From assembly GCF_012927125.1 (NCBI RefSeq), contig NZ_JABBFZ010000003.1, positions 248,001 to 312,000 on the forward strand: a DNA stretch of 64,000 bases, written 5' to 3'. The notes beneath the pieces were generated by a model, which saw nothing but the letters and a program-made list of their open reading frames with translations, searched no databases and was not told where the DNA came from. The stretch is from Paraburkholderia antibiotica. GTDB taxonomy: Bacteria > Pseudomonadota > Gammaproteobacteria > Burkholderiales > Burkholderiaceae. Positions 9,377-19,289 of the stretch are shown in pieces. Both the position numbers and the translations under genes were made by a program. The number at the start of each line of letters is the position of its first letter. The first letter of the stretch is position 1.

Positions 9377-10288
9377 ATGAGCCTGAAGGGAACGTTTAGC
9401 GTGGTAATCGTCAATTACAACACGCCAAAACTGGTTGGAAATTGTGTGCGCTCCGTACTCGATCTGTCGATTGCGGATAAGGAAGATATCGTCGTCGTGG
9501 ACAACTCGTCTACCGACAATTCATTTTCCTATCTGAGAGAGACTTTGCCTGCGGGTGTCAGACTCGTCAGGACGTCTATCAATCGGGGGTTTGCCGCGGG
9601 CGTCAATTTCGGCATGGTCGGTTGTCTGCGCGAGCTGGTGCTCGTGTTGAATCCGGACACGTATTTCGTCGACGCATCGCTCGAGAATGCGGTGACGCTG
9701 TTGAGGAGCCAAACGGACGTGGGCCTCGTCGGCCTCGATCTGATGTATCCCGACGGCGAGCGGCAGTTTTCCGCGCGGCGCTTCTATTCGGTGCTCGACA
9801 TCGTCGGTCGGCGTTCGCCGCTCGGACGTCTCGAAGCTTTCAGGCGTCGCATCGATAACCACATGATGCGCGAGGCGTGGGGCGCGGGCCTGCCGTTCGA
9901 GGCCGACTGGGTGCTGGGCACGGGCTTTATCGTGCGGCGTTCGTTGTTCGGCGAGCTCGGCGGTATGGATGAGCATTTCTTCCTCTATATGGAAGACGTC
10001 GATTTCTGCGCGCGCATCTGGCAGGCGGGCTATCGCGTGTTGTGCGTGCCGGGCGCGCGGCTCACGCACGAGCATCAGCGCGCGTCGGCGGCGGGTTTTC
10101 TGAGCAAGGCCGGGCGACGGCATATGAACAGCTTGTGGCGCTTCAGTCGCAAGTATCGGGTGCCGCTGTTCACGCCACCGGGCGTGCAGGGATTGATGCG
10201 CGGCGCGAAGGCGCGTACGTCGTCGGTATCCGTGCCGGTGGCGATAGTGCGGCCGACGGCGACCGAACAGCCGCAAACGGTGGAGTAG
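9377..10288 (+). CDS. Glycosyltransferase family 2 (rhamnosyltransferase-like)
   Basis: 303 aa; AGGAGG (gcaggaggttggg) sits just upstream of the ATG. GT-A fold motifs are clear: VVIVNYNTP at residue 9, VVVDNSSTDNS near 40, VLNPDTYF near 94 (metal-binding D-x-D region) and the acceptor-side FFLYMEDVDFCAR near 206 (E-D base motif). This is the WbbL/RfbN-like branch that often transfers rhamnose, though the sugar cannot be assigned. The C-terminal 35 residues are polar and low complexity. It lies between the Wzy and beta-helix genes of cluster 1. Confidence 0.88.
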   Translation: MSLKGTFSVVIVNYNTPKLVGNCVRSVLDLSIADKEDIVVVDNSSTDNSFSYLRETLPAGVRLVRTSINRGFAAGVNFGMVGCLRELVLVLNPDTYFVDASLENAVTLLRSQTDVGLVGLDLMYPDGERQFSARRFYSVLDIVGRRSPLGRLEAFRRRIDNHMMREAWGAGLPFEADWVLGTGFIVRRSLFGELGGMDEHFFLYMEDVDFCARIWQAGYRVLCVPGARLTHEHQRASAAGFLSKAGRRHMNSLWRFSRKYRVPLFTPPGVQGLMRGAKARTSSVSVPVAIVRPTATEQPQTVE

Positions 10289-10344
10289 CGCACGCCGCCG
10301 ATCGAACCATAAAAGCAGGGAGTCACGCGATGGGGGTGGGGTAG

Positions 10345-12075
10345 ATGAAGAGCCGCCGACAGGCACTCAAGACGTTCCTGCTCGGCGGCCTGGCCGGGGC
10401 CAGCGCGAGCGCAGCCGATCTGGGCATCGCACGCGCGACGGGGCACGCGTTGCGTGAGCGGGATGTGTTCGCGCATCCCGCGCTGGACACGAACGTCGGC
10501 GGCATGCTGCGCGTCGCCACGGCCGTGCCCGAGCGCGGTGCGGAGCCGTCGGCCGCGCCGAGCTATCTGAAGACGCTGAGCGACATCGTCGCGGGACAGG
10601 AGGTGAGCGTGGCGCGCTTCGTCGATCCGCGCAAGCTCGCGACGATCCAGCGTGGCACATCGGGCTACGACTGCGGCGCCGAGCTGCGCTCCGCGTTGAC
10701 GAGCGGCGCGCGCGGGCTCTATCTGCCGCGCGGCGTCTGGCGCTATACCGGCGATCTGACCACCGCGACAGGCAGCCGGCTGCGCGGCGACGGCGGCGGC
10801 GAATACGTGGTGATCAGCGATATCGCGTCGGGCTCGACGATCCTCGAACGGCAGGACACCGGCGGCCCGACCTCGGCGGCGTTGACGCTCGGCGTGTCGG
10901 CTTTCGTCGAGCACGTGCAGGTGCGGCCCGCGCATTACGACAAGGTCATCTACTACCTCGCCAACTATCCGGCTCACACCGGCAACACGGCGATTGGCAT
11001 TCGCTTCGATACGTCGGCGGGGGCGCGGCGTTGCACAGCGATCGGTTTTTCGCGCGCGGGCTTCGAGCTCGGCACGACGTCGACGCTCGAGCGCTGCTAT
11101 GCGTACATGTGCGAACACGGTTTCTACGCAACCGAGCACACCGACGGCTCGCTGATCAATTGCATCGGTATGTTCTGTCATACGGCCGGCGCCGATCTGG
11201 TCGCGAACTTCTGGCAGGTGATCGGCGGACGCTATGAGTGGAACGCGCGACATGGCGTGATTCTTGGCGCGGAGTCGCTGATCGTCGGCGCGGTATTCGA
11301 TCGCAACGGCTTTGCCGGCGTCTATATGAAGAACGGCAACTGGGGCAAGGTGGTGAACGGCAATTACTTCTCCCGCAACGGCGCGGCCGGCGACGGCAAG
11401 CTCGGACGCTGGAAGTTCTCCGCGCGCGGACATCCGTCGTATCTCGACGTGCCGGCCGGGCAGAGCTGTCACATCCAGATCGATTACCAGCAGGGCGCGA
11501 CGATCGTCGGCAATCGCTATCGGCATGGTCAGGACGACGAAGATGCCGGTTGCGACGGGCCGCAGTTCGTCTATGGCAGCTCGACCGCGTCGGGCAGCAC
11601 GCCGCTCGACGGCATCACGATTCAGGGCAATTTCGGCGATCGCGCGCACGATTCGATCCCCGGTTTCAACAAGGCCTATCCGGGCGGCGGCGCGTTGGCC
11701 GGTGGTAAGGACTCCAATCTTATGAATGCGTTGAATCTCGGCGTCGGCTACGAGCGCGGCGGCATTGCGTCGGCGCTGCATTGCGGCGACCAGACCGTAT
11801 CGGCCGAAACGACGCGGATTTCGATCAACGTCTTGCGCGCGACGTCGGGCCGCGTGGTGCTGCGCGCGGCCACGCGAGGCCAGGCACTGCTCGCCGAAAT
11901 CCTGTTCGCAACCGACGCAGCGGATAGCGGCTACAAGACAGTCGTCAGCAATCTGATCGGTAATGCGGTGAAGAGCGCGGTGCTGGCGGCAAATAGCGCG
12001 GACGATCGCTACAACAAGATCGATATCGCACTAACCGAAGCCTGTTTCGTGTCGTATTCTGTTTTTTCGACCTGA
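10345..12075 (+). CDS. Exported parallel beta-helix protein, possible polysaccharide lyase/hydrolase
   Basis: 576 aa. The N-terminus MKSRRQALKTFLLGGLAG resembles a twin-arginine (Tat) signal: S-R-R, a short gap, a hydrophobic stretch, then small residues (ASASA). Residues about 100-500 show irregular repeats with runs such as GLYLPRGVWRYTGDL and ISDIASGSTIL typical of right-handed beta-helix proteins (pectate-lyase, GH28 and tailspike-like). Such proteins cut or modify acidic polysaccharides. Placed between a glycosyltransferase and the Wzx flippase, it may trim, release or epimerise the cluster 1 polymer in the periplasm. No catalytic residues can be named with confidence. Confidence 0.7.
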   Translation: MKSRRQALKTFLLGGLAGASASAADLGIARATGHALRERDVFAHPALDTNVGGMLRVATAVPERGAEPSAAPSYLKTLSDIVAGQEVSVARFVDPRKLATIQRGTSGYDCGAELRSALTSGARGLYLPRGVWRYTGDLTTATGSRLRGDGGGEYVVISDIASGSTILERQDTGGPTSAALTLGVSAFVEHVQVRPAHYDKVIYYLANYPAHTGNTAIGIRFDTSAGARRCTAIGFSRAGFELGTTSTLERCYAYMCEHGFYATEHTDGSLINCIGMFCHTAGADLVANFWQVIGGRYEWNARHGVILGAESLIVGAVFDRNGFAGVYMKNGNWGKVVNGNYFSRNGAAGDGKLGRWKFSARGHPSYLDVPAGQSCHIQIDYQQGATIVGNRYRHGQDDEDAGCDGPQFVYGSSTASGSTPLDGITIQGNFGDRAHDSIPGFNKAYPGGGALAGGKDSNLMNALNLGVGYERGGIASALHCGDQTVSAETTRISINVLRATSGRVVLRAATRGQALLAEILFATDAADSGYKTVVSNLIGNAVKSAVLAANSADDRYNKIDIALTEACFVSYSVFST

Positions 12076-12109
12076 TTTTATTAATCGAGTACTGCAAACG
12101 GGACGGATT

Positions 12110-13399
12110 GTGTCGACGAGAAACGTCATCATCGCGCTGTATTCGGTGTACGCACTCAACTACGTGCTGCCGCTCGTTACGTTGCCGTATCTGTCGCATG
12201 TACTCGGGCCGGCCGGGCTAGGCGTGATCGGTTACGCGCAATCGATTTCGAACATTCTGCTGGTGATCGTCGACTTCGGCTTCGGGTTGTCGAGCGCGCG
12301 CAAGGTCGCGGTGCATATCGCCGATCCGATCAAGGTCAATCGCATCTACTGGGCGACTACGGTCGGCCGCGCGCTGCTCGCGATCGGCTGCTCGCTGGTG
12401 CTGATCGGCTGGGCGTTCGCCGGTCATATGTCGCCGCAGGAACGCGGCGCGACGCTGCTCGGCGCGCTGGTGATCTGGGGCGGCGTGCTGACGCCCGGTT
12501 GTTTCTACGAAGGCACGCAGCGCCTGCCGGTGCTGGCCGGCACGCTGCTCGCGACGCGCGTCGGTCTGCTGATTCCGCTGTTCCTGCTCGTGAAAGGCCA
12601 CGACGACGTGATGCTCGCGGCCGCGCTGCAATTCGCGCCAACCTTCGTCTGCGGTGCGATCCTGATGGGCGTGCTGATCTGGAAGCGCGAGATTCTGCTC
12701 AACGTGCGGGTCGGCTGGTCCGACGTGATGGACGAGGCGAAAGAGGCGTATCACATCTTTCTCGGCTCGGCGCTCACGTCGGTCTATATGTACGCGAACG
12801 TGATCCTGTTGCGGATGATCAGCGGCCCGGGCGCGGTTGGCTATTACGTGGCGGCCGAGCGGCTCACCAATGCGCTGCGCGCGTGCACCGCACCGGCGAT
12901 CCAGGCGTTCTTTCCGAAGATCTGCGTGGCTTACGAGCGCCACGACTTCCCCTACATTCACAAGGTCAATCGCGGCTTCATGGTCGCGTTCGCGGCGTCG
13001 GCGGTGTTGCTGCTGGTTGGCTTCACGGTGCTCGGCGAATGGTTCGTCGGACGTTTTCTCGGCGAGGCATTCGGCGAGACGTTCCGGATTCTGCGTATCC
13101 TCGTGTTCGTGCCGGCGATCGTCGGCATGACGACGACCCAGGTGATGCTGACGATCATCGCGTCGGGCAACCAGTCGCTGCTCAAGCGTATCTATATCTA
13201 CGGCGCGCTGTTCCATCTGGTGCAGGCACCGATCAGCATCTACTTTTGGGGCGGTGTCGGCACCGCGTGCTCGGTGGCCGCGACCGAACTGTTCATGCTG
13301 ATCGGCGTGTACACCGTGTCGAGTCGGATCAATCACGGTCAGATCGCGGTGCGCGCGCAGACGACGATCAAGCGGGAGATGGCGGCGGAGCAGGAGTAG
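12110..13399 (+). CDS. Wzx-type flippase (MATE/MOP superfamily)
   Basis: 429 aa from GTG 12110, preceded by a GGGACGG box. About twelve membrane segments. The N-terminus has the Wzx pattern LNYVLPLVTLPYLSHVLGP followed by G-x-x-G-Y-A-Q-S, matching the polysaccharide biosynthesis protein (RfbX) family. It flips the lipid-linked oligosaccharide from the cytoplasmic to the periplasmic leaflet for Wzy. It is the last gene of cluster 1 and is followed by a strong bidirectional terminator shared with the convergent MFS gene. Confidence 0.88.
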   Translation: MSTRNVIIALYSVYALNYVLPLVTLPYLSHVLGPAGLGVIGYAQSISNILLVIVDFGFGLSSARKVAVHIADPIKVNRIYWATTVGRALLAIGCSLVLIGWAFAGHMSPQERGATLLGALVIWGGVLTPGCFYEGTQRLPVLAGTLLATRVGLLIPLFLLVKGHDDVMLAAALQFAPTFVCGAILMGVLIWKREILLNVRVGWSDVMDEAKEAYHIFLGSALTSVYMYANVILLRMISGPGAVGYYVAAERLTNALRACTAPAIQAFFPKICVAYERHDFPYIHKVNRGFMVAFAASAVLLLVGFTVLGEWFVGRFLGEAFGETFRILRILVFVPAIVGMTTTQVMLTIIASGNQSLLKRIYIYGALFHLVQAPISIYFWGGVGTACSVAATELFMLIGVYTVSSRINHGQIAVRAQTTIKREMAAEQE

Positions 13400-13449
13400 C
13401 TTCGACGCGCGGACGAAGACGAGAGGGCGGGAAGTTGGCGGCGCGAATA

Positions 13450-13499
13450 AAAAGGCCGCGATGTGCGCGGTGAGAACCTCGCGCGCATCGCGGCCTTTT
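13450..13499. terminator. Bidirectional intrinsic terminator between wzx and MFS genes
   Basis: A stem of about 19-20 bp with one G-U wobble (arm starts aaaaggccgcgatg), loop gtgagaacct, and A/T runs at both ends so it can end transcription of both convergent genes. Confidence 0.85.
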
Positions 13500-13604
13500 G
13501 CGGTTTCTGGCGGCTGTTTGCTTTAACGCTACCGCTTCGAGCGACGCATTCAGCGCGCTCTTTCCGCGCGCTTCGGTCAGTGACTCAGTGACCGAGCGCG
13601 CGCC

Positions 13605-14816
13605 TCACTGTGCCGCCGACAGATTGCCCACCTTCGCATTGCGCAGATACAGCACGGTCGACAGCACGACCGCCGCCGCCGCCGCGAGCGCGGCGAACAG
13701 GAACACCGAACCATAGCCGAACTCACCAGCGATATACCCGGCCAACGGCCCGGTAATGCCGAGCGACAGATCCAGAAACACCGAGTACGCGGACAACGCC
13801 GCGCCGCGGCTCGCAGGCGGCACGAGCCCGACTGCCTCGACGCCGAGCGCCGGGAACACCAGCGCGAAACCGAAGCCGGTCAGCGCCGCGCCCGCGAGCG
13901 CGATATGCGGCTCGGGCGCGAGCCACAGCATCAGCAGACCTGCGCATTCGAACGAGAACGATGCGATTGCGACGCGGAATCCGCCGTAGGTTCGGATCGT
14001 GTTCGCGAACAGCAGGCGTGCGCCGATGAACAGCGTGCCGAACAGCGTCAGCGACAGTGCCGCGTTCGGCCAATGCTTCGCCGCATAGAACAGCGTGATG
14101 AAGGTCGCGATCGAGCCGAAGCCGGCCGAGCCGAGCGCGAGACCGATCCCATGCGGCAGCACGCGCGTGAACACGCTGCGGTACGACATCCGCTCGCCGT
14201 GGACGACGGGCACTGGCGCGATCAGGCGCGCGAGGTAGTAGCCGAGCCCTGCGAGCGCGATCACCAGAATGCCGAGCGAGGTAAAGCCGATCGAATGGGA
14301 AAGCGCGACGCCGAGCGGCGCGCCGATCGCGAGCGCGCCGTAGGTCGCGATGCCGTTCCACGAAATCACGCGCGCGTTGTTGGCGGTGCCGACGCGGCCG
14401 ATGCCCCACAGAATCGCGCCGGTGCCGCACAGGCTTTCGCCGAAGCCGAGCACGAGGCGGCTGCACACCAGCAGCGCGAGGCTCAGCCCCGCCCAGTGGC
14501 CGGTCAACGCGGCCAGCAGCAACAGCACGCCGCTCGCGCCGCAGCCGAGCAGACCGATCGATACCGTACGCTTCGGCCCGAGCGTGTCGGCCGAGCGGCC
14601 CGCGAGCGGGCGCGACGCGAGCGTCGCGAGGTATTGCACGCTGATCGCCGCGCCGGCCAGCACCGCGCTATAGCCGAGGTCGCCGTGCACGTAGCCCGGC
14701 AGCACCGCGAGCGGGATGCCGATGGTCAGGTAGCAAAGGAAGGTGAAAAAAACGACCGGAATGATCTGCAGGGTCGTCGCAAATTCGCTGCGGGAAGGCG
14801 CGGAGTCGGTGGACAT
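13605..14816 (-). CDS. MFS transporter, YhhS/UPF0226-like
   Basis: 403 aa with twelve predicted membrane segments in two bundles of six. Motif A-like residues follow TM2 ([15 protein letters not shown]), and a G-rich TM5 holds the motif C region. Sequence style matches the UPF0226 / arabinose-efflux-type MFS proteins, which export small compounds; the substrate is unknown. Monocistronic by context: convergent with wzx and divergent from xdhA. No clear Shine-Dalgarno sequence precedes the ATG at 14816. Confidence 0.85.
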   Translation of the reverse strand: MSTDSAPSRSEFATTLQIIPVVFFTFLCYLTIGIPLAVLPGYVHGDLGYSAVLAGAAISVQYLATLASRPLAGRSADTLGPKRTVSIGLLGCGASGVLLLLAALTGHWAGLSLALLVCSRLVLGFGESLCGTGAILWGIGRVGTANNARVISWNGIATYGALAIGAPLGVALSHSIGFTSLGILVIALAGLGYYLARLIAPVPVVHGERMSYRSVFTRVLPHGIGLALGSAGFGSIATFITLFYAAKHWPNAALSLTLFGTLFIGARLLFANTIRTYGGFRVAIASFSFECAGLLMLWLAPEPHIALAGAALTGFGFALVFPALGVEAVGLVPPASRGAALSAYSVFLDLSLGITGPLAGYIAGEFGYGSVFLFAALAAAAAVVLSTVLYLRNAKVGNLSAAQ

Positions 14817-15256
14817 CGGGAAAACGATACTTGAAATCGGCGGAAGTGCGTGATTCTCCCATGGAACCGATTCCCTTGCAGAATTTTGCTTAATTATTAG
14901 TCGAATTAAACGCGTGTTCGAACGGTGATAAAGGCTGATTCGGGCCGATTTCGATGGCTTCGGACCGTGTTAAGTGGTTTTAGCGTGGCGCGTGCGGTCT
15001 GTTTTGGCGTGCGTTCCGCCCGATGCCGCCGCATGCCATGATCGACCGTGGCTTTAATTCCGCAAAAAGATTAAAAAAGCGGCAAAAATTCCCATGCAAC
15101 ATAAGCGCAACGCCGCGCAAATTGCGTCAGATATCGCGTGGCGAATATGTCCCGCATGCGATTCGCGCTATGGGTTGCGTTTATTGACGGTGATAGCTTT
15201 CAACCATCGACGCGGCGCGTTCCCCGCGATCCCAGAACAGACGAGAGCAATGAGAC
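14817..15256. other. Divergent intergenic region, MFS / xdhA
   Basis: 440 bp, markedly AT-richer between 14880 and 15120. No gene is visible. It must hold promoters for both divergent genes and any xanthine dehydrogenase control site; no specific operator could be recognised. Confidence 0.6.
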
Positions 15257-16774
15257 ATGACTGAGCCGATCCGCTTCTATCACCGCAACGCGATCCGCGA
15301 AATCAAGGACGCGCCCGTCACCCGCACGGTGCTGCAGTATCTGCGCGAGGACGCGCATTGCACCGGCACCAAGGAAGGCTGCGCCGAAGGCGACTGCGGC
15401 GCGTGCACCGTGGTGATCGGCGAGCGTAACGCGGCGGGCAGCGTCGACTTCAAGGCGGTCAATGCATGCATCCAGTTCGTACCGACGCTCGATGGCCGCG
15501 CGCTTTTCACCGTCGAAGACCTGCGCCAGCCGGACGGTTCGCTGCATCCGGTGCAGCAGGCGATGGTCGATTGTCACGGCTCGCAGTGCGGCTTCTGCAC
15601 GCCGGGCTTCATCATGTCGATGTGGGCGCTCTACGAAAAGCACGGCCACGAGCACAGCTGCGCGAACCGCACGGTGCCGTCGCGCGACGCGATCGGCAAT
15701 GCGCTGACCGGCAATCTGTGCCGCTGCACCGGCTACCGGCCGATCGTCGATGCGGCCGAAAAAATGTTCGATGCGCCCGCGCCGAAAGCACCGCTCGATG
15801 TGCAGGCGCTGGCCGGCAAGCTCGCTTCGCTCGAACGCGGCGAGACCTTCCACTACGAGCACAAGGGCCAGCGCTTCGCCGCGCCGCGCACCGTTGCGGC
15901 GCTCGCGCAGATCAAGGAGGAAGAACCGGCCGCGCGGATTCTCGCCGGCAGCACCGACATCGGCCTGTGGGTCACCAAGCAGATGCGCGAGCTCGGCAAC
16001 GTCGTCTACGTGGGGCAGATCGCCGAGTTGCAGAAGCTCGCAACGAATGACGAGTGGATCGAGATCGGCGCGGGCGTCAGCGTCGAAAAAGCCTATGCGG
16101 AGATCGCGAAGCAGTATCCGGAGCTGACCGAAATGTGGCAGCGCTTCGCATCGCTGCCGATCCGCAACGCCGGCACGCTCGGCGGCAACATCGCGAACGG
16201 TTCGCCGATCGGCGATTCGATGCCGGGGCTGATTGCGCTCGGTGCGCGCGTGATCGTGCGCGGCGGCGAGATCGAGCGTGAGATGCCGCTCGAAGATCTG
16301 TACCTCGCGTATCAGAAGAAAGATATGGCCGCGCACGAGTTCGTGGTCGGCCTGAAGGTGCCCACGCGCGGCGGCGCGCGCAAGAACCTGCGCTTTCGCA
16401 CCTACAAGCTGTCGAAGCGTTTCGATTCGGATATCTCGGCCGTGTGCGCGGCGTTCTCGTTCATTGCCAACGGCGACGTGATCCGCGAGCCGCGCATCGC
16501 GTTCGGCGGGATGGCCGCGACGCCGAAGCGCGCACTGCATGCGGAGGCCGTGCTGCGCGACGCCGAATGGCACGAAGCGACCGCGCAGGCCGCGATGCTC
16601 GCGCTCGGCAACGACTACGCGCCGCTCACCGACATGCGCGCGACCAGCGACTACCGCCTCGAAGCCGCGAAGAACACGCTGTACCGCTTCTGGCTCGAAA
16701 CGCGCACGCAGCGGCCGTTGCACAGTAGCGCGCTCGACGTGCGCGCGGTCGCGCCGGCCGGCGCGAGCGTTTGA
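15257..16774 (+). CDS. xdhA: Xanthine dehydrogenase small subunit
   Basis: 505 aa, normal for XdhA. The N-terminal plant-ferredoxin-like domain has the [2Fe-2S] cysteines in GCAEGDCGAC (Cys42, 47, 50); the second helical [2Fe-2S] domain has CGFC near 111-114 and CRC near 155-157. The FAD-binding domain follows, with ILAGSTDIGLWVTK near 235 and the flavin loop NAGTLGGNIANGSPIGD near 310. It passes electrons from the molybdenum centre in XdhB to NAD+ during oxidation of hypoxanthine and xanthine to urate. The gap to xdhB is 46 bp, so it is co-transcribed. Confidence 0.96.
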   Translation: MTEPIRFYHRNAIREIKDAPVTRTVLQYLREDAHCTGTKEGCAEGDCGACTVVIGERNAAGSVDFKAVNACIQFVPTLDGRALFTVEDLRQPDGSLHPVQQAMVDCHGSQCGFCTPGFIMSMWALYEKHGHEHSCANRTVPSRDAIGNALTGNLCRCTGYRPIVDAAEKMFDAPAPKAPLDVQALAGKLASLERGETFHYEHKGQRFAAPRTVAALAQIKEEEPAARILAGSTDIGLWVTKQMRELGNVVYVGQIAELQKLATNDEWIEIGAGVSVEKAYAEIAKQYPELTEMWQRFASLPIRNAGTLGGNIANGSPIGDSMPGLIALGARVIVRGGEIEREMPLEDLYLAYQKKDMAAHEFVVGLKVPTRGGARKNLRFRTYKLSKRFDSDISAVCAAFSFIANGDVIREPRIAFGGMAATPKRALHAEAVLRDAEWHEATAQAAMLALGNDYAPLTDMRATSDYRLEAAKNTLYRFWLETRTQRPLHSSALDVRAVAPAGASV

Positions 16775-16820
16775 GCGCAATGCGCCCACAACGCGTTCAA
16801 GGAATACGGAGAACCCAACA

Positions 16821-19202
16821 ATGAACCAGCAAGCCGAACCGTTCCTGCAAGAGGTTCAGGATCTCGACAGCTTCACCCAGGTGCACGTGTCGCGACCGCA
16901 TGAATCCGCGCATCTGCACGTGAGCGGCCGCGCGACCTACACCGACGACATCCCCGAGCTGGCCGGCACGCTGCACGCGGCGCTCGGGTTGTCGTCGAAG
17001 GCGCACGCGAAGATCGTGTCGATCTCGCTCGACAAGGTGCGCGCGACGCCCGGCGTGGTCGCGGTCTTCACCGCCGACGACATCCCCGGCGTCAACGACG
17101 TCGGCCCGATCGTGCACGGCGACGATCCGATTCTCGCCGACGGTCTCGTGCAATACGTCGGCCAGCCGATCTTCATCGTGGTCGCCAGCTCGCACGATGC
17201 GGCGCGTCTCGGCGCGCGTCGCGCGGAGGTGGTCTACGAAGAGCTGCCGGCAGTGCTGACCGCGCAGCAGGCACGCGCGGCGAACCAGTTCGTATTGCCG
17301 CCGATGAAGCTCGCGCGCGGCGACGCCGGCACCAAGATCGCGCGCGCCGCGCGTCGCGAGGCCGGCGAAATGCTGCTCGGCGGCCAGGAGCAGTTCTATC
17401 TGGAAGGGCAGATCTCGTACGCGGTGCCGAAGGACGACGACGGCATGCACGTGTACTGCTCGACCCAGCATCCGACCGAAATGCAGCACCTCGTCGCGCA
17501 CACGCTCGGCGTTGCTTCGCATAACGTATTGATCGAATGTCGGCGCATGGGCGGCGGCTTCGGCGGCAAGGAATCGCAGTCGGCGCTGTTCGCATGCTGC
17601 GCGGCGCTCGCCGCGTGGAAGCTGCTGTGTCCGGTCAAGCTGCGCCCGGATCGCGACGACGACATGATGGTCACCGGCAAGCGCCACGATTTTCACTACA
17701 CGTACGAAGTCGGCTACGACGAGCAGGGCGTGATCGAAGGCGTCGCGGTCGACATGACCTCGCGCTGCGGTTTTTCCGCCGACCTGTCGGGCCCGGTGAT
17801 GACGCGCGCGCTGTGCCACTTCGACAACGCGTACTGGCTGTCGGACGTGTCGATCGACGGCTTTTGCGGCAAGACCAACACGCAGTCGAATACCGCGTTT
17901 CGCGGCTTCGGCGGCCCGCAGGGCGCGTTCGCGATCGAGTACATCCTCGATAACGTCGCGCGTTCGTGCGGGATGGATTCGCTCGACGTGCGCCGCCGCA
18001 ACCTGTACGGCAAGACCGGGCGCAACCAGACGCCGTACGGTCAGGTGGTCGAAGACAACGTGATCCACGAACTGATCGACGAACTCGAAGCGACCAGCGA
18101 CTATCGCGCGCGCCGCAAGGAGATCGACGAATTCAACGCGAACAACGAGATCCTGAAGAAGGGCCTTGCGCTGACGCCGGTGAAGTTCGGTATCGCGTTC
18201 AACGTCACGCACTTCAACCAGGCCGGCGCGCTCGTGCATATCTACACCGACGGCTCGGTGCTGGTGAATCACGGCGGCACCGAAATGGGCCAGGGGCTGA
18301 ACACCAAGGTCGCGCAGGTCGTCGCGCATGAACTCGGCCTCGGCTTCAACCGCATCCGCGTGACCGCGACCGATACCAGCAAGGTCGCCAATACCTCGGC
18401 GACGGCCGCGTCGACCGGCTCCGATCTGAACGGCAAGGCCGCGCAGGATGCCGCGCGGCAGTTGCGCGAGCGGCTCGCCGCGTTCGCCGCCGAGCGCTAC
18501 GGCGCGGGCCGCGTGAATGCGCGGGACGTGCGCTTCGCGCACGATCGCGTGGTGGTCGGCGAGGTGCTCGTACCGTTCGAAGAGGTGGTCGCGAAGGCCT
18601 ATCTCGCGCGCATCCAGCTGTGGTCCGACGGCTTCTATGCGACGCCCAAGCTGTACTGGGATCAGTCGAAGCTGCGGGGCCGGCCGTTCTATTACTACTC
18701 GTATGGCGCGGCGGTGTCGGAAGTCGTGATCGATACGCTGACCGGCGAGATGCGCGTGCTGCGTGCCGATGCGCTGCATGACGTCGGCGCGTCGCTGAAT
18801 CCGGCGCTCGACGTCGGCCAGGTGGAGGGCGCGTTCATTCAGGGCATGGGCTGGCTGACCACCGAGGAGCTGTGGTGGAACGATGGCGGCAAGCTGATGA
18901 CGCACGCGCCGTCGACCTACAAGATTCCCACCGTCAACGACGTGCCGCCGGTTTTCAACGTGAAGCTGTTCAAGAACCGCAACGTGGAGGACAGCATTCA
19001 TCGCTCGAAGGCGACCGGCGAACCGCCGTTGCTGCTACCGTTCTCGGTGTTTTTCGCGGTGCGCGACGCGGTGTCGGCGGTGGGTGGGCATCGGGTCAAT
19101 CCGCCGCTCAATGCGCCCGCGACCAGCGAGGCGATTCTGAAGGCGGTCGGCGCGGTGCGGGCAGCGACTGCGTCTTCGCCTGCGGTGGCGCGGCAGGCGT
19201 GA
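16821..19202 (+). CDS. xdhB: Xanthine dehydrogenase large (molybdopterin) subunit
   Basis: 793 aa from ATG 16821 with an upstream GGAG box. Residues that mark the family are present: GGQEQFYLEGQ near 191 (with the substrate Glu), GGGFGGKESQ near 243, NTAFRGFGGPQG near 358 (the substrate-orienting Arg), HGGTEMGQGLNTK near 484 and ATGEPPLLLPFSVFFA near 732, holding the catalytic Glu. With XdhA it forms the cytoplasmic molybdo-hydroxylase of purine catabolism. The next gene, for the cofactor-insertion factor XdhC, is incomplete. Confidence 0.96.
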   Translation: MNQQAEPFLQEVQDLDSFTQVHVSRPHESAHLHVSGRATYTDDIPELAGTLHAALGLSSKAHAKIVSISLDKVRATPGVVAVFTADDIPGVNDVGPIVHGDDPILADGLVQYVGQPIFIVVASSHDAARLGARRAEVVYEELPAVLTAQQARAANQFVLPPMKLARGDAGTKIARAARREAGEMLLGGQEQFYLEGQISYAVPKDDDGMHVYCSTQHPTEMQHLVAHTLGVASHNVLIECRRMGGGFGGKESQSALFACCAALAAWKLLCPVKLRPDRDDDMMVTGKRHDFHYTYEVGYDEQGVIEGVAVDMTSRCGFSADLSGPVMTRALCHFDNAYWLSDVSIDGFCGKTNTQSNTAFRGFGGPQGAFAIEYILDNVARSCGMDSLDVRRRNLYGKTGRNQTPYGQVVEDNVIHELIDELEATSDYRARRKEIDEFNANNEILKKGLALTPVKFGIAFNVTHFNQAGALVHIYTDGSVLVNHGGTEMGQGLNTKVAQVVAHELGLGFNRIRVTATDTSKVANTSATAASTGSDLNGKAAQDAARQLRERLAAFAAERYGAGRVNARDVRFAHDRVVVGEVLVPFEEVVAKAYLARIQLWSDGFYATPKLYWDQSKLRGRPFYYYSYGAAVSEVVIDTLTGEMRVLRADALHDVGASLNPALDVGQVEGAFIQGMGWLTTEELWWNDGGKLMTHAPSTYKIPTVNDVPPVFNVKLFKNRNVEDSIHRSKATGEPPLLLPFSVFFAVRDAVSAVGGHRVNPPLNAPATSEAILKAVGAVRAATASSPAVARQA

Positions 19203-19289
19203 TGACGCGCGTTGAATGGGCGAGTATCAGGCGGGCGCGAAACGACGCATGTGGTTACGCGTGGACAATTTCGGAGCGGGACGGTCTTC

